A stretch of 64,000 nucleotides of DNA from Anaerolineales bacterium (GCA_020634895.1 JACKAV010000006.1:62001-126000); one strand, 5' to 3'. Shown: positions 24,634 through 33,529, numbered from the stretch's first letter. The notes: generated by a model from the sequence alone, not told the origin. Translations and numbers: made by a program.

Positions 24634-26010
24634 TTATTTACTCAAATCCTTTGCCAGCGTCTCCATTTGTGCGAGGATCACGGCGACTTGTCCGCTCTCC
24701 ACGTTGACGCGGTACATGTGGGCGAAGCCGTCACCCATCATCACTTTGACGGTGCGCCATGAACCGAGCTGCGGTTCCATCTCGCCCAACGGGAGCAGGT
24801 CCACGGCTTGTTTCCACTGGGGATGAGTCTTCTCGTAATCGCCGAGCAGGCTCAAGGTCGAATCGCGAAGCGGAAAGAGATGAGTCGCTTCCACCCAGCG
24901 CGCATCCTGTTCGTTTTCCAAAAGCCATTTCACAAAAAGCCAGGCGGCAAGCTGCTCTTCGTCAGTGGAGTTCAAAATGACATATGAAGAACCATACACA
25001 GTGATCAGCCCATCGCCGTCATTGGGGAAGGGGATCACTTCCCATGTGTCGCGGTTGTCCGCGGCGGCGAAGGCGCGAGTGACGTTCGGCAGTTCTTTCA
25101 TGTCAACAGTGACGAACAACGCCTCGCGATTCACGAACGAAGCGATCGGGTCTGCCGCACCCTGCCATGCACAATTGGATTCGGAAAGTTCGCGCAGGTA
25201 TTTGAAGGCGTCGATATTGCCCGGCGCGAGGAAGCGATAATTGCCTTCTTCCATAACGCCGCCGCCGAAAGCCAGCATCCATGAATAGGCGGTCATCGGC
25301 TCGGTGTTGACGATCCATCCGCCCATGGCATCATTTTCGGCGAAGGCATCCTTGCCCATCGAGTCATGCGCGCGGCATGCCTGCCTGCGGAAGTCATCCG
25401 CCGATGTGGGCGCAGATTTGAAATTCAATTCTTCCGCCCAACTTTGATTCCACAGCATGACCTGTGCCGTGCGCTGTGCGGGAATTGCCACGCGCGCCTT
25501 ATCGGAAATATCCTGATTCCAAAACGCAAAAGGGATGTCACTCGAATCGATTCCGAAGAGCGGGTCTGAAACGTAATCACTCAGGTCTGTTACAACGCCG
25601 TCGGCATACCATCCCTGCGCGTGCTCAGGCAGGGCAATCACAAGATCGGGTCTATCCTCCGTCGGCAGGGAGGCAGTGGTCGTTTCATATAAATTCGTAA
25701 AGTTTATCTGACTCAGCGCCGAAACTTTGATTCCCCACGGATTGCTGGTGTTGAACTCATTGACGAAGGTTTCGAACAGACTCTGTTCGACGCCGTACCA
25801 CGGCGTCCAGACAGTGACTTCCACGCCGCGCAGCGCATCCTGACTGACCTCAAGCCTGCTCTGCGGCATGACGGTTGCTTCCACCGTTGAAGTTGATACT
25901 GCGTTTTGCGTCGATGCGGGTGTTTCCGTCCCGCTGGTGACGGCATTGTTCGCGCCACAAGCGGATAGTACGAGTGTGCCGAGCAGGACGATGGAAAATA
26001 TATTTTTCAT
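24634..26010 (-). CDS. Extracellular solute-binding lipoprotein (ABC transporter family 1)
   Basis: 458 residues with a lipoprotein signal peptide (lipobox LSAC, Cys18), a Ser/Thr-rich linker and a two-lobed periplasmic-binding fold (GVEVTVWTPWYG start, NPWGIKVSALSQ, AFASFVNREALFVTVDMKELP). The family captures sugars or other solutes for ABC importers. No permease or ATPase gene is adjacent, so it is an orphan; it starts 4 nt after the M50 protease stop and the two form an operon. The ligand cannot be inferred. Confidence 0.85.
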   Translation of the reverse strand: MKNIFSIVLLGTLVLSACGANNAVTSGTETPASTQNAVSTSTVEATVMPQSRLEVSQDALRGVEVTVWTPWYGVEQSLFETFVNEFNTSNPWGIKVSALSQINFTNLYETTTASLPTEDRPDLVIALPEHAQGWYADGVVTDLSDYVSDPLFGIDSSDIPFAFWNQDISDKARVAIPAQRTAQVMLWNQSWAEELNFKSAPTSADDFRRQACRAHDSMGKDAFAENDAMGGWIVNTEPMTAYSWMLAFGGGVMEEGNYRFLAPGNIDAFKYLRELSESNCAWQGAADPIASFVNREALFVTVDMKELPNVTRAFAAADNRDTWEVIPFPNDGDGLITVYGSSYVILNSTDEEQLAAWLFVKWLLENEQDARWVEATHLFPLRDSTLSLLGDYEKTHPQWKQAVDLLPLGEMEPQLGSWRTVKVMMGDGFAHMYRVNVESGQVAVILAQMETLAKDLSK

Positions 26011-26014
26011 TGAG

Positions 26015-27193
26015 TTAGGGAGCCATTAACATAAATGGGACAGGTGTGAATACCAGAATGAAGACAACGAGCATTGTATATGCAACCGCTTTGCGGGTCG
26101 GGTCGAGTTGGGTGATCTGATCCATCGGCTGTGCGTTGACGCGCAGCAGGAAGAGCAGCGCCGCCCACAGCCACCATCCGGTCCAGAAAAGCCCGAGGAC
26201 GATCAATGCACCGACGACAAAGGGGAATGATTTCTTTGCCTTCTCACCGAACAGCGAGTGGATGACGTGTCCGCCATCGAGTGTGCCGACGGGAATCAAG
26301 TTCAACGCGGTGACAAGGATGCCCGCCCAACCTGCGAACGCGACGGGATGAATGAACACGTCCAAGCCGCCAAAGGGGATGGGACGCCCCGTAAAGAAAT
26401 AGCGGACCCAATACATGAGTCCCTGCGGTGAGGCGGGAGCCGGTAGCCATTGACCGAATACGGCGAACTTCGAGAGCAGATAGATCAATGAGTTCCCTTC
26501 GATAAAACCGTTGGGATCGGGTTTAATGGGACCTAATGTTGAAAGGGACAACCCGTAAACGAGGACGGGGATGGCAACAACCAAACCCGCGATCGGTCCA
26601 GCCACGCCGATATCGAAAAGGATGCGTTTGTTTTTCGGCGTGCCGCGCATGAGAATTGCCGCGCCCATTGTCCCCAGTGGACTGAACGGAAAGGGAATGA
26701 AATACGGCAGTGTGGCGGGAGTCTTGTGATAACGGCTCATGAAGTAATGTCCGAGTTCATGTGCCAATAAGATGCCCAACAAACTTAATGCGAAGGGCCA
26801 GCCGGTAAGAATACCTTTTGCCATGGCAAGCATTATCCCCAGCGTGTCCTGCGGCAGGGGATTGGGCACTTCCGCGCCAGCCAGCATCACGCTGAAGACG
26901 GTCAACACAAAGAGAATGATATTTACGGAGACTTTTGTAGGTTTGGGGTCGGGCTGTTTCGGCGCAAGATAAATGATCTGCTTGCCGTCTTCGATGCGGA
27001 AAAGGGGTGTGATCCGGTATGGGTCCAGCGATTCAGCCAAAACGTCGTAGGCGGAGGCGCTGTCTTCATCCAAAAGTTGACCGCGATACCGCATAAAAAA
27101 TCCCTGCTTTTGTGAATCCAAACTGGTGACGTCTTCAATGCGGAAGACACGCGCGACCAGTGAATTGATGATCTCAGGTTCAGGTAATGACAT
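26015..27193 (-). CDS. M50 (site-2 protease) membrane metalloprotease
   Basis: 392 residues. A soluble N-terminal domain of about 85 residues is followed by roughly eight membrane helices. The zinc motif is HELGH (His145, Glu146, His149) and the third ligand Asp306 lies in LDGGH, both inside helices, as in site-2 proteases. The overall form resembles the plant/cyanobacterial EGY1 subgroup rather than RseP, as no PDZ domain is seen. It should cleave membrane-spanning segments of regulators. GGAGAG precedes the ATG. The downstream solute-binding lipoprotein is co-transcribed. Confidence 0.9.
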   Translation of the reverse strand: MSLPEPEIINSLVARVFRIEDVTSLDSQKQGFFMRYRGQLLDEDSASAYDVLAESLDPYRITPLFRIEDGKQIIYLAPKQPDPKPTKVSVNIILFVLTVFSVMLAGAEVPNPLPQDTLGIMLAMAKGILTGWPFALSLLGILLAHELGHYFMSRYHKTPATLPYFIPFPFSPLGTMGAAILMRGTPKNKRILFDIGVAGPIAGLVVAIPVLVYGLSLSTLGPIKPDPNGFIEGNSLIYLLSKFAVFGQWLPAPASPQGLMYWVRYFFTGRPIPFGGLDVFIHPVAFAGWAGILVTALNLIPVGTLDGGHVIHSLFGEKAKKSFPFVVGALIVLGLFWTGWWLWAALLFLLRVNAQPMDQITQLDPTRKAVAYTMLVVFILVFTPVPFMLMAP

Positions 27194-27294
27194 ACTCTCT
27201 CCAAAAAAGAACTTCGGAAGTCTCTTTTACGACCTCCATTCGGGACGATTCAAAGGACTTCCGAAGTCTGCGGTTTGGACTTGCTAAAAATAGG

Positions 27295-27388
27295 CGGGAG
27301 TGGATGGGAGTCGAACCCACCGCGACCCGCAACGCGACCCGCCACAGGTTTTGAAGACCAGGAAGCCCACCGGGACCTAACCACTCCC
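27295..27388 (-). tRNA. selC: tRNA-Sec (anticodon TCA)
   Basis: 94 nt. The acceptor stem is 8 bp (GGGAGTGG with CCACTCCC), the anticodon loop CTTCAAA gives anticodon UCA, the variable arm is long and GC-rich, and the T loop is TTCGACT on a GTGGG/CCCAT stem; the discriminator is G. These are the distinguishing features of selenocysteine tRNA. The anticodon stem has one T-T mismatch, and the variable arm contains a direct repeat of GCGGGTCGCG rather than a clean hairpin. CCA is not encoded. The gene implies that the organism makes selenoproteins, although selA, selB and selD are outside this window. Confidence 0.87.
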
Positions 27389-27443
27389 GTGCGCAAGGAT
27401 AACCGAGAGAACTTGGATTTGCAAGTTGTATGTTAAGCGGCGC

Positions 27444-27803
27444 TTAGAATTGGTAGTTCTGAATGAAGGGTTGAACTTTGTCGGGGGAGTAGTGAAACAG
27501 CACAATGATCGATACGATCGCGCACAACATGCAGAGCAGGACGAATCCGCCGACGAGAATGCCTATCCATGCCAGAGGTTTGCCCGCCTCGTTCTTTCTG
27601 CGGATGCCGTTCAGGGATATGATCCCATAGATCAATGCGAGCAAACCGGAGAGAAAACTTGCCGGGTAGCAAATGAAACTTGTAAAAGGGACCGGCATCC
27701 AACTGCCGCAAAAGAAAAATACCGTCAGGATGCCCAAAATCAGGCTGACGATGGAATGTCGGTTGGTGGGAGGAGAGGGATAGACCGGGGTATTGTTTTC
27801 CAT
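27444..27803 (-). CDS. Small membrane protein (DUF4190-like)
   Basis: 119 residues with a short Pro-rich cytoplasmic N-terminus and three hydrophobic helices. The pattern HSIVSLILGILTV ... FLSGLLALIYGIISLNGIRRKNEAGKPLAWIGILVGG is the usual layout of DUF4190-type proteins, whose function is unknown. A TATAGT -10 box lies 12 nt upstream of the ATG. Monocistronic; the gene ends before tRNA-Sec on the same strand. Confidence 0.75.
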   Translation of the reverse strand: MENNTPVYPSPPTNRHSIVSLILGILTVFFFCGSWMPVPFTSFICYPASFLSGLLALIYGIISLNGIRRKNEAGKPLAWIGILVGGFVLLCMLCAIVSIIVLFHYSPDKVQPFIQNYQF

Positions 27804-28028
27804 AAATTTCGTGGAACTATACCATTAATGAAAGAAGGCAGATAACGGTGGTATCTCCGCGTAATAAACTCACAAACTAAAATATGACAATTAGCACTGT
27901 ATTATCCGATTAAGTATTTGTACAATTTAATAACCTCTACGAGAGTCAATGTTCGAAGGGAGGAGAGGTCATTTTGTTATTCCCGTAATTGATGAGAATA
28001 AGGCATTCTTGATTAATAAGGAGGTCCG

Positions 28029-28406
28029 ATGCCTTTCACTGTAGAATGTATTCGGGATAAATATATTCTAGTTAAAGTAATGGGGGAATTTAATGCTTTG
28101 GTACTAAAGGATATAGCTTCTGAAGCTTCGAAGTTTGTGATTCAGACAGGCTGCAAATCGATTCTGGTTGACTTGCGCAGCGCCTCTTTGACTGGGGGTG
28201 AGTTGGATACTTTTAAGATGCCTGATGTGGCACGAGGGGCTGGGATAACCTCTTCGGTGCGGCGTGCATTGATCGTCGGTGAACGGAAGAATGAATTTCA
28301 TTTTCTGGAAACCGTGTTCAGGAACAGGGGAAACGATACGCGGATCTTTGAACGCGAAGCCGATGCGAAGGCTTGGCTCTTGAAGCCAGACGTTAAAGAA
28401 GGGTAG
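28029..28406 (+). CDS. STAS/SpoIIAA-like protein
   Basis: 125 residues, soluble, alternating strands and helices as in STAS-like folds: a YILVKVMGEF strand, a helix, the KSILVDLRSAS strand-loop and an RRALIVG strand. The loop lacks the phosphorylatable Ser context of classical anti-anti-sigma factors, so a function in partner switching is possible but not shown. An excellent ribosome-binding site (AAGGAGG) lies 7 nt before the ATG. Ends at the hairpin at 28429-28455. Confidence 0.7.
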   Translation: MPFTVECIRDKYILVKVMGEFNALVLKDIASEASKFVIQTGCKSILVDLRSASLTGGELDTFKMPDVARGAGITSSVRRALIVGERKNEFHFLETVFRNRGNDTRIFEREADAKAWLLKPDVKEG

Positions 28407-28428
28407 TTGGTTTGGTGGGAATAAAAAG

Positions 28429-28455
28429 CACCCGATGTCAATTTGACATCGGGTG
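28429..28455. terminator. Bidirectional intrinsic terminator
   Basis: Perfect 12-bp stem CACCCGATGTCA and complement with a 3-nt loop between convergent genes. Confidence 0.85.
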
Positions 28456-28464
28456 TTCGTTTGC

Positions 28465-28917
28465 TTAAGACCAGTTTTGGATTTCCAAAATATTTTCTTC
28501 AGGATCGGTCATATATATAAATGTAAGGTGACCAACGCCAGGGACATCCGTTTCAGAAATCTGCCCAAGATCCTTGCCGCCGCGAGCCAAAATCTCTTCA
28601 CGGATGCTTGCTACATCATCAACAAGAAATGCGATATGACCAAAACCCTGTCGATTCGCAAGCGGTGGGGAAGGTTTTTCCTGCATGGCATCATACTGGA
28701 AAATTTCCAGGGTCGGTCCATTTTCACCCCATCCCGGCAGACGTAGATGCATACCTCGAAGATGCGCTCCAGTTACTCCAGTTCCACGTTCAAGCCAATC
28801 GCCCGACTGATCTCTCTGGGGAGGTACCGGTTTGCAGCCAAAGACCTCTTCATAAAATTTGGCGAGACGCTGCCAATCCTGCGCAATAATATTTGTGTGT
28901 ACATACTTGATATTCAT
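28465..28917 (-). CDS. VOC-family (glyoxalase/bleomycin-resistance fold) protein
   Basis: 150 residues with the paired beta-alpha-beta-beta-beta modules of vicinal-oxygen-chelate proteins: YVHTNIIAQDWQRLAKFYEEVFG opens module 1 and FGHIAFLVDDVASIREEILARGG opens module 2. Potential metal ligands are His7, the Glu in LEIFQY, His94 and the Glu near the C-terminus (ILEIQNW). It is therefore probably a lyase, dioxygenase or binding protein of unknown substrate. GGAGAG precedes the ATG. Confidence 0.83.
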   Translation of the reverse strand: MNIKYVHTNIIAQDWQRLAKFYEEVFGCKPVPPQRDQSGDWLERGTGVTGAHLRGMHLRLPGWGENGPTLEIFQYDAMQEKPSPPLANRQGFGHIAFLVDDVASIREEILARGGKDLGQISETDVPGVGHLTFIYMTDPEENILEIQNWS

Positions 28918-28956
28918 TGCTCTCCTTTGGAAATGAGGGGATGGGGAATTTCCTGA

Positions 28957-29046
28957 TTTTGTACACGGAATTCACGGACAAAAACAAGCCTGTTTAATGA
29001 TCTTTCCGTGAAGCTCAACAATATCCGTGTTGTCCGTGTCCAAAAA
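28957..29046. repeat. Imperfect inverted-repeat element (member 2)
   Basis: Arms 28957-28979 (TTTTGTACACGGA, then CACGGA) and 29021-29046 (TCCGTG, then TCCGTGTCCAAAA) are nearly complementary and could fold together around a ~40-nt interior. Close in sequence to the element at 63381-63457. Confidence 0.6.
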
Positions 29047-29079
29047 GCTTTAGTAGAAAGTTTTTTTAAACTTAAAGCA

Positions 29080-29105
29080 AAAACCGTCCCCGGCAGGACG
29101 GTTTT
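29080..29105 (-). terminator. Intrinsic terminator of tRNA-Pro
   Basis: 10-bp stem AAAACCGTCC and complement with a 6-nt loop, followed on the minus strand by TTTTTG, 14 nt downstream of the tRNA. Confidence 0.88.
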
Positions 29106-29117
29106 TCTTTCACAATC

Positions 29118-29194
<77 letters not shown>

Positions 29195-29390
29195 ATTGAG
29201 CGAGGCGGATTATAGCCCGGTTTCCCCATTCTTGCAAATCGAAATCTGAAAATTCCCATGGATTTCTTAAGAAAACCCGTAAAGAAAGCACAGTCAGAAT
29301 GTGTAGATAAAATATTTATACTTTCTTCTTATCTTAAATCACGGCGCGGCAAACAGCCTTTATGCTAAAATAGATGCATTGGAGTCCCCT

Positions 29391-29954
29391 ATGTCTGAAA
29401 TGGTAGAAGTGATCATCGACAGCATCCGCGTGCATTTAATGGCGCCCCAGCGCGTGGTTGTGCTGAAACAGGTCAATGCGGAGCGCTATCTCACCATTTG
29501 GGTGGGACCGTATGAAGCGGAAGCCATCACAGTCGCCTTGCAGGAAGTCGAAATGGCGCGACCACTCACGCATGACCTTCTCAAGAATGTATTCAAGGCG
29601 TTCAATGCGCGCATCCTTCGTGTGGAGATCGTCAAACTGCAGGACGATATCTATTACGGCAACATCGTTGCCGAAGTGGATGGACGCGAGATCCATATCG
29701 ACTCAAGATCGTCCGACGCCATTGCCATTGCGGCGCGTGCCCATGTACCCATCCTCGTCCACCCGAGCGTAATGGAATCTGCCGGCGTGGAACCAGACCA
29801 GGAGATTCCAGAATCCAGCTCCGCGGCGAAGAAAGAACCGCCGCCTCCACTCTCCGAAGACGCGAGCGACCGGTTATCCGTCTTCAAGGATTTCATCGAC
29901 AAACTGGATATCGACGACTCCGACAAGGATAAGCCCGACTCACCCAAAGCCTAA
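29391..29954 (+). CDS. Bifunctional nuclease (DUF151/BFN) family protein
   Basis: 187 residues. The N-terminal ~135 residues form the BFN domain (MVEVIIDSIRVHL, YLTIWVGPYEAEAI, THDLLKNVFKAFNA, IHIDSRSSDAIAIAARAHVPI), a family with reported nuclease activity in plants and found widely in bacteria. A Pro/Ser/Glu-rich linker leads to a C-terminal helix resembling the UvrB-interacting tail seen in some members. The ATG at 29391 with GGAG 6-7 nt upstream is preferred over the TTG at 29379. It precedes dnaB by 14 nt, so it is part of the replication operon. Confidence 0.85.
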   Translation: MSEMVEVIIDSIRVHLMAPQRVVVLKQVNAERYLTIWVGPYEAEAITVALQEVEMARPLTHDLLKNVFKAFNARILRVEIVKLQDDIYYGNIVAEVDGREIHIDSRSSDAIAIAARAHVPILVHPSVMESAGVEPDQEIPESSSAAKKEPPPPLSEDASDRLSVFKDFIDKLDIDDSDKDKPDSPKA

Positions 29955-29968
29955 GCCTGATCCACCAA

Positions 29969-31336
29969 ATGACAGAAATCTACCCCGAAGAATCAACCGC
30001 CCCCTCCAGCCCAGGTGTACCGCACAGCCGGGAAGCCGAAGAAGCCGTCGTAGGGGCGGTATTGATTAACCCCGAAGTGTATTACGACATAGCCCAGTTC
30101 CTCGCTGCGGACGATTTTTACATCCACCGCAACCGCTGGATATGGGAGGCGTTCATCCGTCTGCACGAATCGCGCACGCCCGTTGATCTGTTGACCCTCT
30201 CCGAAGATTTGGAGCGCGCTGGTCAACTGGCGGAGATCGGCGGTTCGGCATACCTTACGTCGCTGATCAACCAAGTTCCAACGTCCATCAACGCCGAAGC
30301 CTACGGACGCATCGTGGAGGAGAACTCCATCCGCCGCCGCATGATACAGGCAGCGAACCAGATCGCGTCGCTGGCGTATAAAGGCGACGCCGTTGATAAT
30401 GTGATGGGTGAGGCAGAGAAAGCCATCTTTGGCGTCAGCGAACGGCGCACAAAGAACGACCTGCTGCCTATACGGAACGTCCTCTCTTCATATTATGACC
30501 GCATCGACGACCTCTCCAAACGCCCCGAAGATTTTCACGGCGTGCCGACCGGTTTCTATGATCTCGACAAAATGCTCAACGGTCTTCAGCCTTCAGACCT
30601 GCTCATCATCGCGGGCAGACCCGGTCAGGGCAAGACGGGTTTTCTGCTGTCGATCGCCAAGAACGCCGGGCTGACGCATAAAAAACACGTCGCCATCTTT
30701 TCGTTGGAAATGTCCAATGAGCAGGTGGTTCAGCGTTTGATCGCGCAGGAAACGGGCATCGACTCGCAGCGGCTGCGCACCGGCAAACTGCTCGAAAACG
30801 AGTGGTCGCTTTTCACGCACGCCATCGAAGTCTTCTCGGATACGCACATCTATCTCGACGATACGCCTGCCATCACACCCATGCAGTTGCGGACGAAGTG
30901 CCGGCGCCTCCATATGGAATTTGGGCTTGATCTTGTCATCGTGGATTATCTCCAACTGATGGGGGGTGACATCCGCACCGATAACCGTGTGCAGGAAGTT
31001 TCGCAGATCTCGCGCAGCCTCAAGGTGCTGGCGCGTGAACTTAATGTGCCCGTTCTCACTGCCGCACAGTTAAGCCGAGCCGTGGAGCAGCGCACCGACA
31101 AACGCCCCGTCCTCTCGGACTTGCGCGAATCCGGCTCGCTCGAACAGGATGCCGACATCGTCATGTTCATTTATCGTCCCGACCAGTATGAGAAGGATAC
31201 GGATAAACAGAACATTGCGCAGATCATCGTTGCCAAGCATCGTAACGGTCCCGTTGGCGATGTGGAGTTGATCTTCCGCGGCGCGTTGGCGAAGTTCGAG
31301 AATGCGGCGACGAAGGTGTTCAAACCGAATGAGTAA
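29969..31336 (+). CDS. dnaB: Replicative DNA helicase DnaB
   Basis: 455 residues. It has the N-terminal helical collar domain (PHSREAEEAVVGAVLINPEVY), a linker helix and a RecA-type motor with Walker A GRPGQGKTG, Walker B LVIVDYLQLM, and the H4 and arginine-finger regions. It unwinds DNA at the fork as a hexamer. Two genes downstream encode a DnaD-domain protein and a DnaI-like AAA+ loader, the set used for helicase loading in Gram-positive-type systems. Confidence 0.96.
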   Translation: MTEIYPEESTAPSSPGVPHSREAEEAVVGAVLINPEVYYDIAQFLAADDFYIHRNRWIWEAFIRLHESRTPVDLLTLSEDLERAGQLAEIGGSAYLTSLINQVPTSINAEAYGRIVEENSIRRRMIQAANQIASLAYKGDAVDNVMGEAEKAIFGVSERRTKNDLLPIRNVLSSYYDRIDDLSKRPEDFHGVPTGFYDLDKMLNGLQPSDLLIIAGRPGQGKTGFLLSIAKNAGLTHKKHVAIFSLEMSNEQVVQRLIAQETGIDSQRLRTGKLLENEWSLFTHAIEVFSDTHIYLDDTPAITPMQLRTKCRRLHMEFGLDLVIVDYLQLMGGDIRTDNRVQEVSQISRSLKVLARELNVPVLTAAQLSRAVEQRTDKRPVLSDLRESGSLEQDADIVMFIYRPDQYEKDTDKQNIAQIIVAKHRNGPVGDVELIFRGALAKFENAATKVFKPNE

Positions 31337-31369
31337 GGGCGGGGTCACCTCGCACTTACGAGAAAATGT

Positions 31370-32020
31370 ATGACTCAATTCCCCGGCTTTACCTCCTCTG
31401 AAACGTTCACGCAAGTCCCTGATTCGTTGCTCCGTTTGATGAACGATATCGACGATATTGCGGAGTTGAAGGTGACGCTCTTTGCCATCCAACGCATCGA
31501 GCATTTGGAGGGAAACTTCCGCGCATTGTGCAAGACTGATTTCGAGGCAGAAGCTTTGGGTTTGACTATAGATGAGATTCAGCGCGGACTTGGAAAAGCC
31601 GTCGAGAGGCAGACCCTGCTTCGGGCGGAGAATGAGGCGGATGTTTTTTATTTCCTCAATTCCCCGCGCGGAAGAATATCCGCTGAGGCGTTTGGCAAGG
31701 GTCAATGGCGTGATGCGATGCGGGCATATGTGCCGAATAAGTCGAACGTGTTCAAGTTGTATGAAGAGAATATCGGTCCGCTGACGCCGCTGCTGGCGGA
31801 TATGTTGAAGGAGGCTGAACGGACTTATCCCGCCGCCTGGTTCGAAGAGGCGTTCGAGATCGCCGTCAGCCGCAACGTGCGGAACTGGAAGTATATTGAA
31901 GCGATCCTTTCGCGTTGGAAGGAAAACGGAAAAGATGAAAGAAGAGATCCGAAAGACTCTGTCAAAGATGCAAAACGATACACCGAAGGCGAGTTCTCCG
32001 AATTCTTCAAACGAGATTAA
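31370..32020 (+). CDS. DnaD-domain primosome protein
   Basis: 216 residues. The N-terminal half is a winged-helix-like region (FTQVPDSLLRLMNDIDDIAELKVTLFAIQRIE ... LGKAVERQTLL). Residues ~125-190 are a DnaD/DnaB2 domain (FKLYEENIGPLTPLLADMLKEAERTYPAAWFEEAFEIAVSRNVRNWKYIEAIL). Such proteins remodel origin DNA and help recruit the helicase loader. It lies 33 nt after dnaB, and the loader gene starts inside its 3' end. Confidence 0.88.
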   Translation: MTQFPGFTSSETFTQVPDSLLRLMNDIDDIAELKVTLFAIQRIEHLEGNFRALCKTDFEAEALGLTIDEIQRGLGKAVERQTLLRAENEADVFYFLNSPRGRISAEAFGKGQWRDAMRAYVPNKSNVFKLYEENIGPLTPLLADMLKEAERTYPAAWFEEAFEIAVSRNVRNWKYIEAILSRWKENGKDERRDPKDSVKDAKRYTEGEFSEFFKRD

Positions 32021-33449
32021 TGTTGTGAAGCCGCTCGGTGACCCGAACTGCCCGCACTGTGGCGGGGCGGGGTATGTCCGCTATGATGTGCCGGTGGGAC
32101 ATGAAAAATTCGGGAAACTTGAGACGTGTGTTTGCCGCGCCAGGGATGTGGCGGAGGCGGCGCGTTCACGTCTCTTTGCGATGAGCAATTTGAATCGGCT
32201 CAGTCATTTGACCTTTGAGAATTTCAATTCTTCCGGCAACGATAAGGCGAAGTTCATGTCTGGGCAGGAACGCGAGAATTTGCGTGTGGCGTTCGATGCA
32301 AGCGAAGAATTCGCGCGCCTGCCAAAGGGATGGTTGTTATTGGAAGGCGGTTATGGCTGCGGTAAGACGCATCTTGCGGCGGCGATCGCGAACTTTGCCG
32401 TCAATGTGGGCATGCCGACCCTGTTCATCACCGTGCCGGATTTGCTTGATTCGCTGCGCTTTGCATATGACGACCCCGAAACAACGTTCGAACAACGCTT
32501 TGAAGAGATCCGCAATTCGGGTCTGTTGATCCTCGACGATTTTGGCACGCAGAACGCCACTCCGTGGGCGCAGGAAAAATTATTTCAGATCATTAATTTC
32601 CGTTACATCAACAAATTGCCGACTGTCATCACCACCAATTTGATGCTGGATGAGATCGAGGCGCGCATCCGTTCGCGTTTGCAGGATGATGGTTTTGTCA
32701 AACATCTCAAAATTCTCGCGCCGGATTATCGCCGTCCCGAAGAGACGAGCAACCCCGGCATTTCGATGCTGGCTTTGCCCGAGATGAAGGTGATGACATT
32801 CAAGACCTTCCAGCCGCGCCACGATGAAGTTGGAACCGAAGCCGTGATGACGACCACAACCGAAAAGAATGACCGCTTCGGTAACAAGGTCAAGGATAAA
32901 GAGATCACGCGCATCAAAATATCCAAGGAAGATGTGAGAACATTGGATGATGCGCATAACAAGGCATTGGAATTTGCCGAAAAGCCTGGGGGATGGCTTG
33001 TACTACTCGGCGGTTCGTTCTGCGGCAAGACCCACCTCGCGGCGGCGATCGGAAATTACATAATTGCCCTTGGCGGTCAGGCTAACATGATAGATGCGGC
33101 AGGTTTACCTGATTATATTCGTGAGCCAATTGGCGGAAGAATGGATGTGACGTTTAATCGCAGATTAAATGAAATTCGCAACATTCCAATGTTGATATTG
33201 GACGATTTAAAATCTAGTGGATCGCTTACAGCTTGGGCTGAAGAGAGAATGATGGCGATACTCAGCTATCGTTATAACGCGCATCTGCCCACGGTTATCA
33301 CGTCCACGCTGAGGCAGGATGAATTCGCGTTGAGTTATCCCAACCTTTGGAACAAGCTTCTTGATCCGACGAAATGTCAGGTGTTGGCGATCAACATGCC
33401 GCCGTATCGGCGCGTTGCAAAAGGCGGCAGGTCAACGAAAAAGAAATAA
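31935..33449 (+). CDS. Tandem AAA+ DnaI/DnaC-like helicase-loader protein
   Basis: About 504 residues, twice the usual loader length. A Cys pair region (CPHCGGAGYVRYD ... CVCRA) resembling the DnaI zinc site leads into AAA+ domain 1 (Walker A GGYGCGKTHLA, Walker B LLILDDFG). After a linker comes a second AAA+ domain (Walker A GGSFCGKTHLA, Walker B MLILDDLK). The start is uncertain: ATG 31896, 31935 and 31968 are all in frame. 31935 has an AGGA-type site upstream and overlaps the DnaD gene by 86 nt. Two ATPase modules in one chain are not the standard loader layout. The IstB transposition helper was considered and rejected for lack of IstA or inverted repeats. Confidence 0.85.
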   Translation: MKEEIRKTLSKMQNDTPKASSPNSSNEINVVKPLGDPNCPHCGGAGYVRYDVPVGHEKFGKLETCVCRARDVAEAARSRLFAMSNLNRLSHLTFENFNSSGNDKAKFMSGQERENLRVAFDASEEFARLPKGWLLLEGGYGCGKTHLAAAIANFAVNVGMPTLFITVPDLLDSLRFAYDDPETTFEQRFEEIRNSGLLILDDFGTQNATPWAQEKLFQIINFRYINKLPTVITTNLMLDEIEARIRSRLQDDGFVKHLKILAPDYRRPEETSNPGISMLALPEMKVMTFKTFQPRHDEVGTEAVMTTTTEKNDRFGNKVKDKEITRIKISKEDVRTLDDAHNKALEFAEKPGGWLVLLGGSFCGKTHLAAAIGNYIIALGGQANMIDAAGLPDYIREPIGGRMDVTFNRRLNEIRNIPMLILDDLKSSGSLTAWAEERMMAILSYRYNAHLPTVITSTLRQDEFALSYPNLWNKLLDPTKCQVLAINMPPYRRVAKGGRSTKKK

Positions 33450-33460
33450 TGCGCTCTCAA

Positions 33461-33493
33461 CAGACTTCATGTTCATACAACGTGAAGTCTGTT
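33461..33493 (+). terminator. Intrinsic terminator of the replication operon
   Basis: 10-bp stem ACAGACTTCA and complement with a partly paired interior, followed by TTTTATTT. Confidence 0.88.
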
Positions 33494-33529
33494 TTATTTA
33501 ACGTTAACATTTTATTTGCTAACGCCATG

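Noticed and set aside
27949..28044. Small frame of about 31 codons ahead of the STAS-like gene
   Set aside because: It overlaps the STAS-like gene and its strong ribosome-binding site, with no promoter or terminator of its own.
31935..33449. IstB-type transposition helper of an IS21 element
   Set aside because: No istA, no terminal inverted repeats, two AAA+ modules, and a place directly after dnaB and a DnaD gene point to helicase loading.
33504..33509. TTAACA as a Pho half-site upstream of the NAD-salvage genes
   Set aside because: Single hexamer, no 11-bp repeat, and a spacing to the -10 box that differs from the phosphate promoters.
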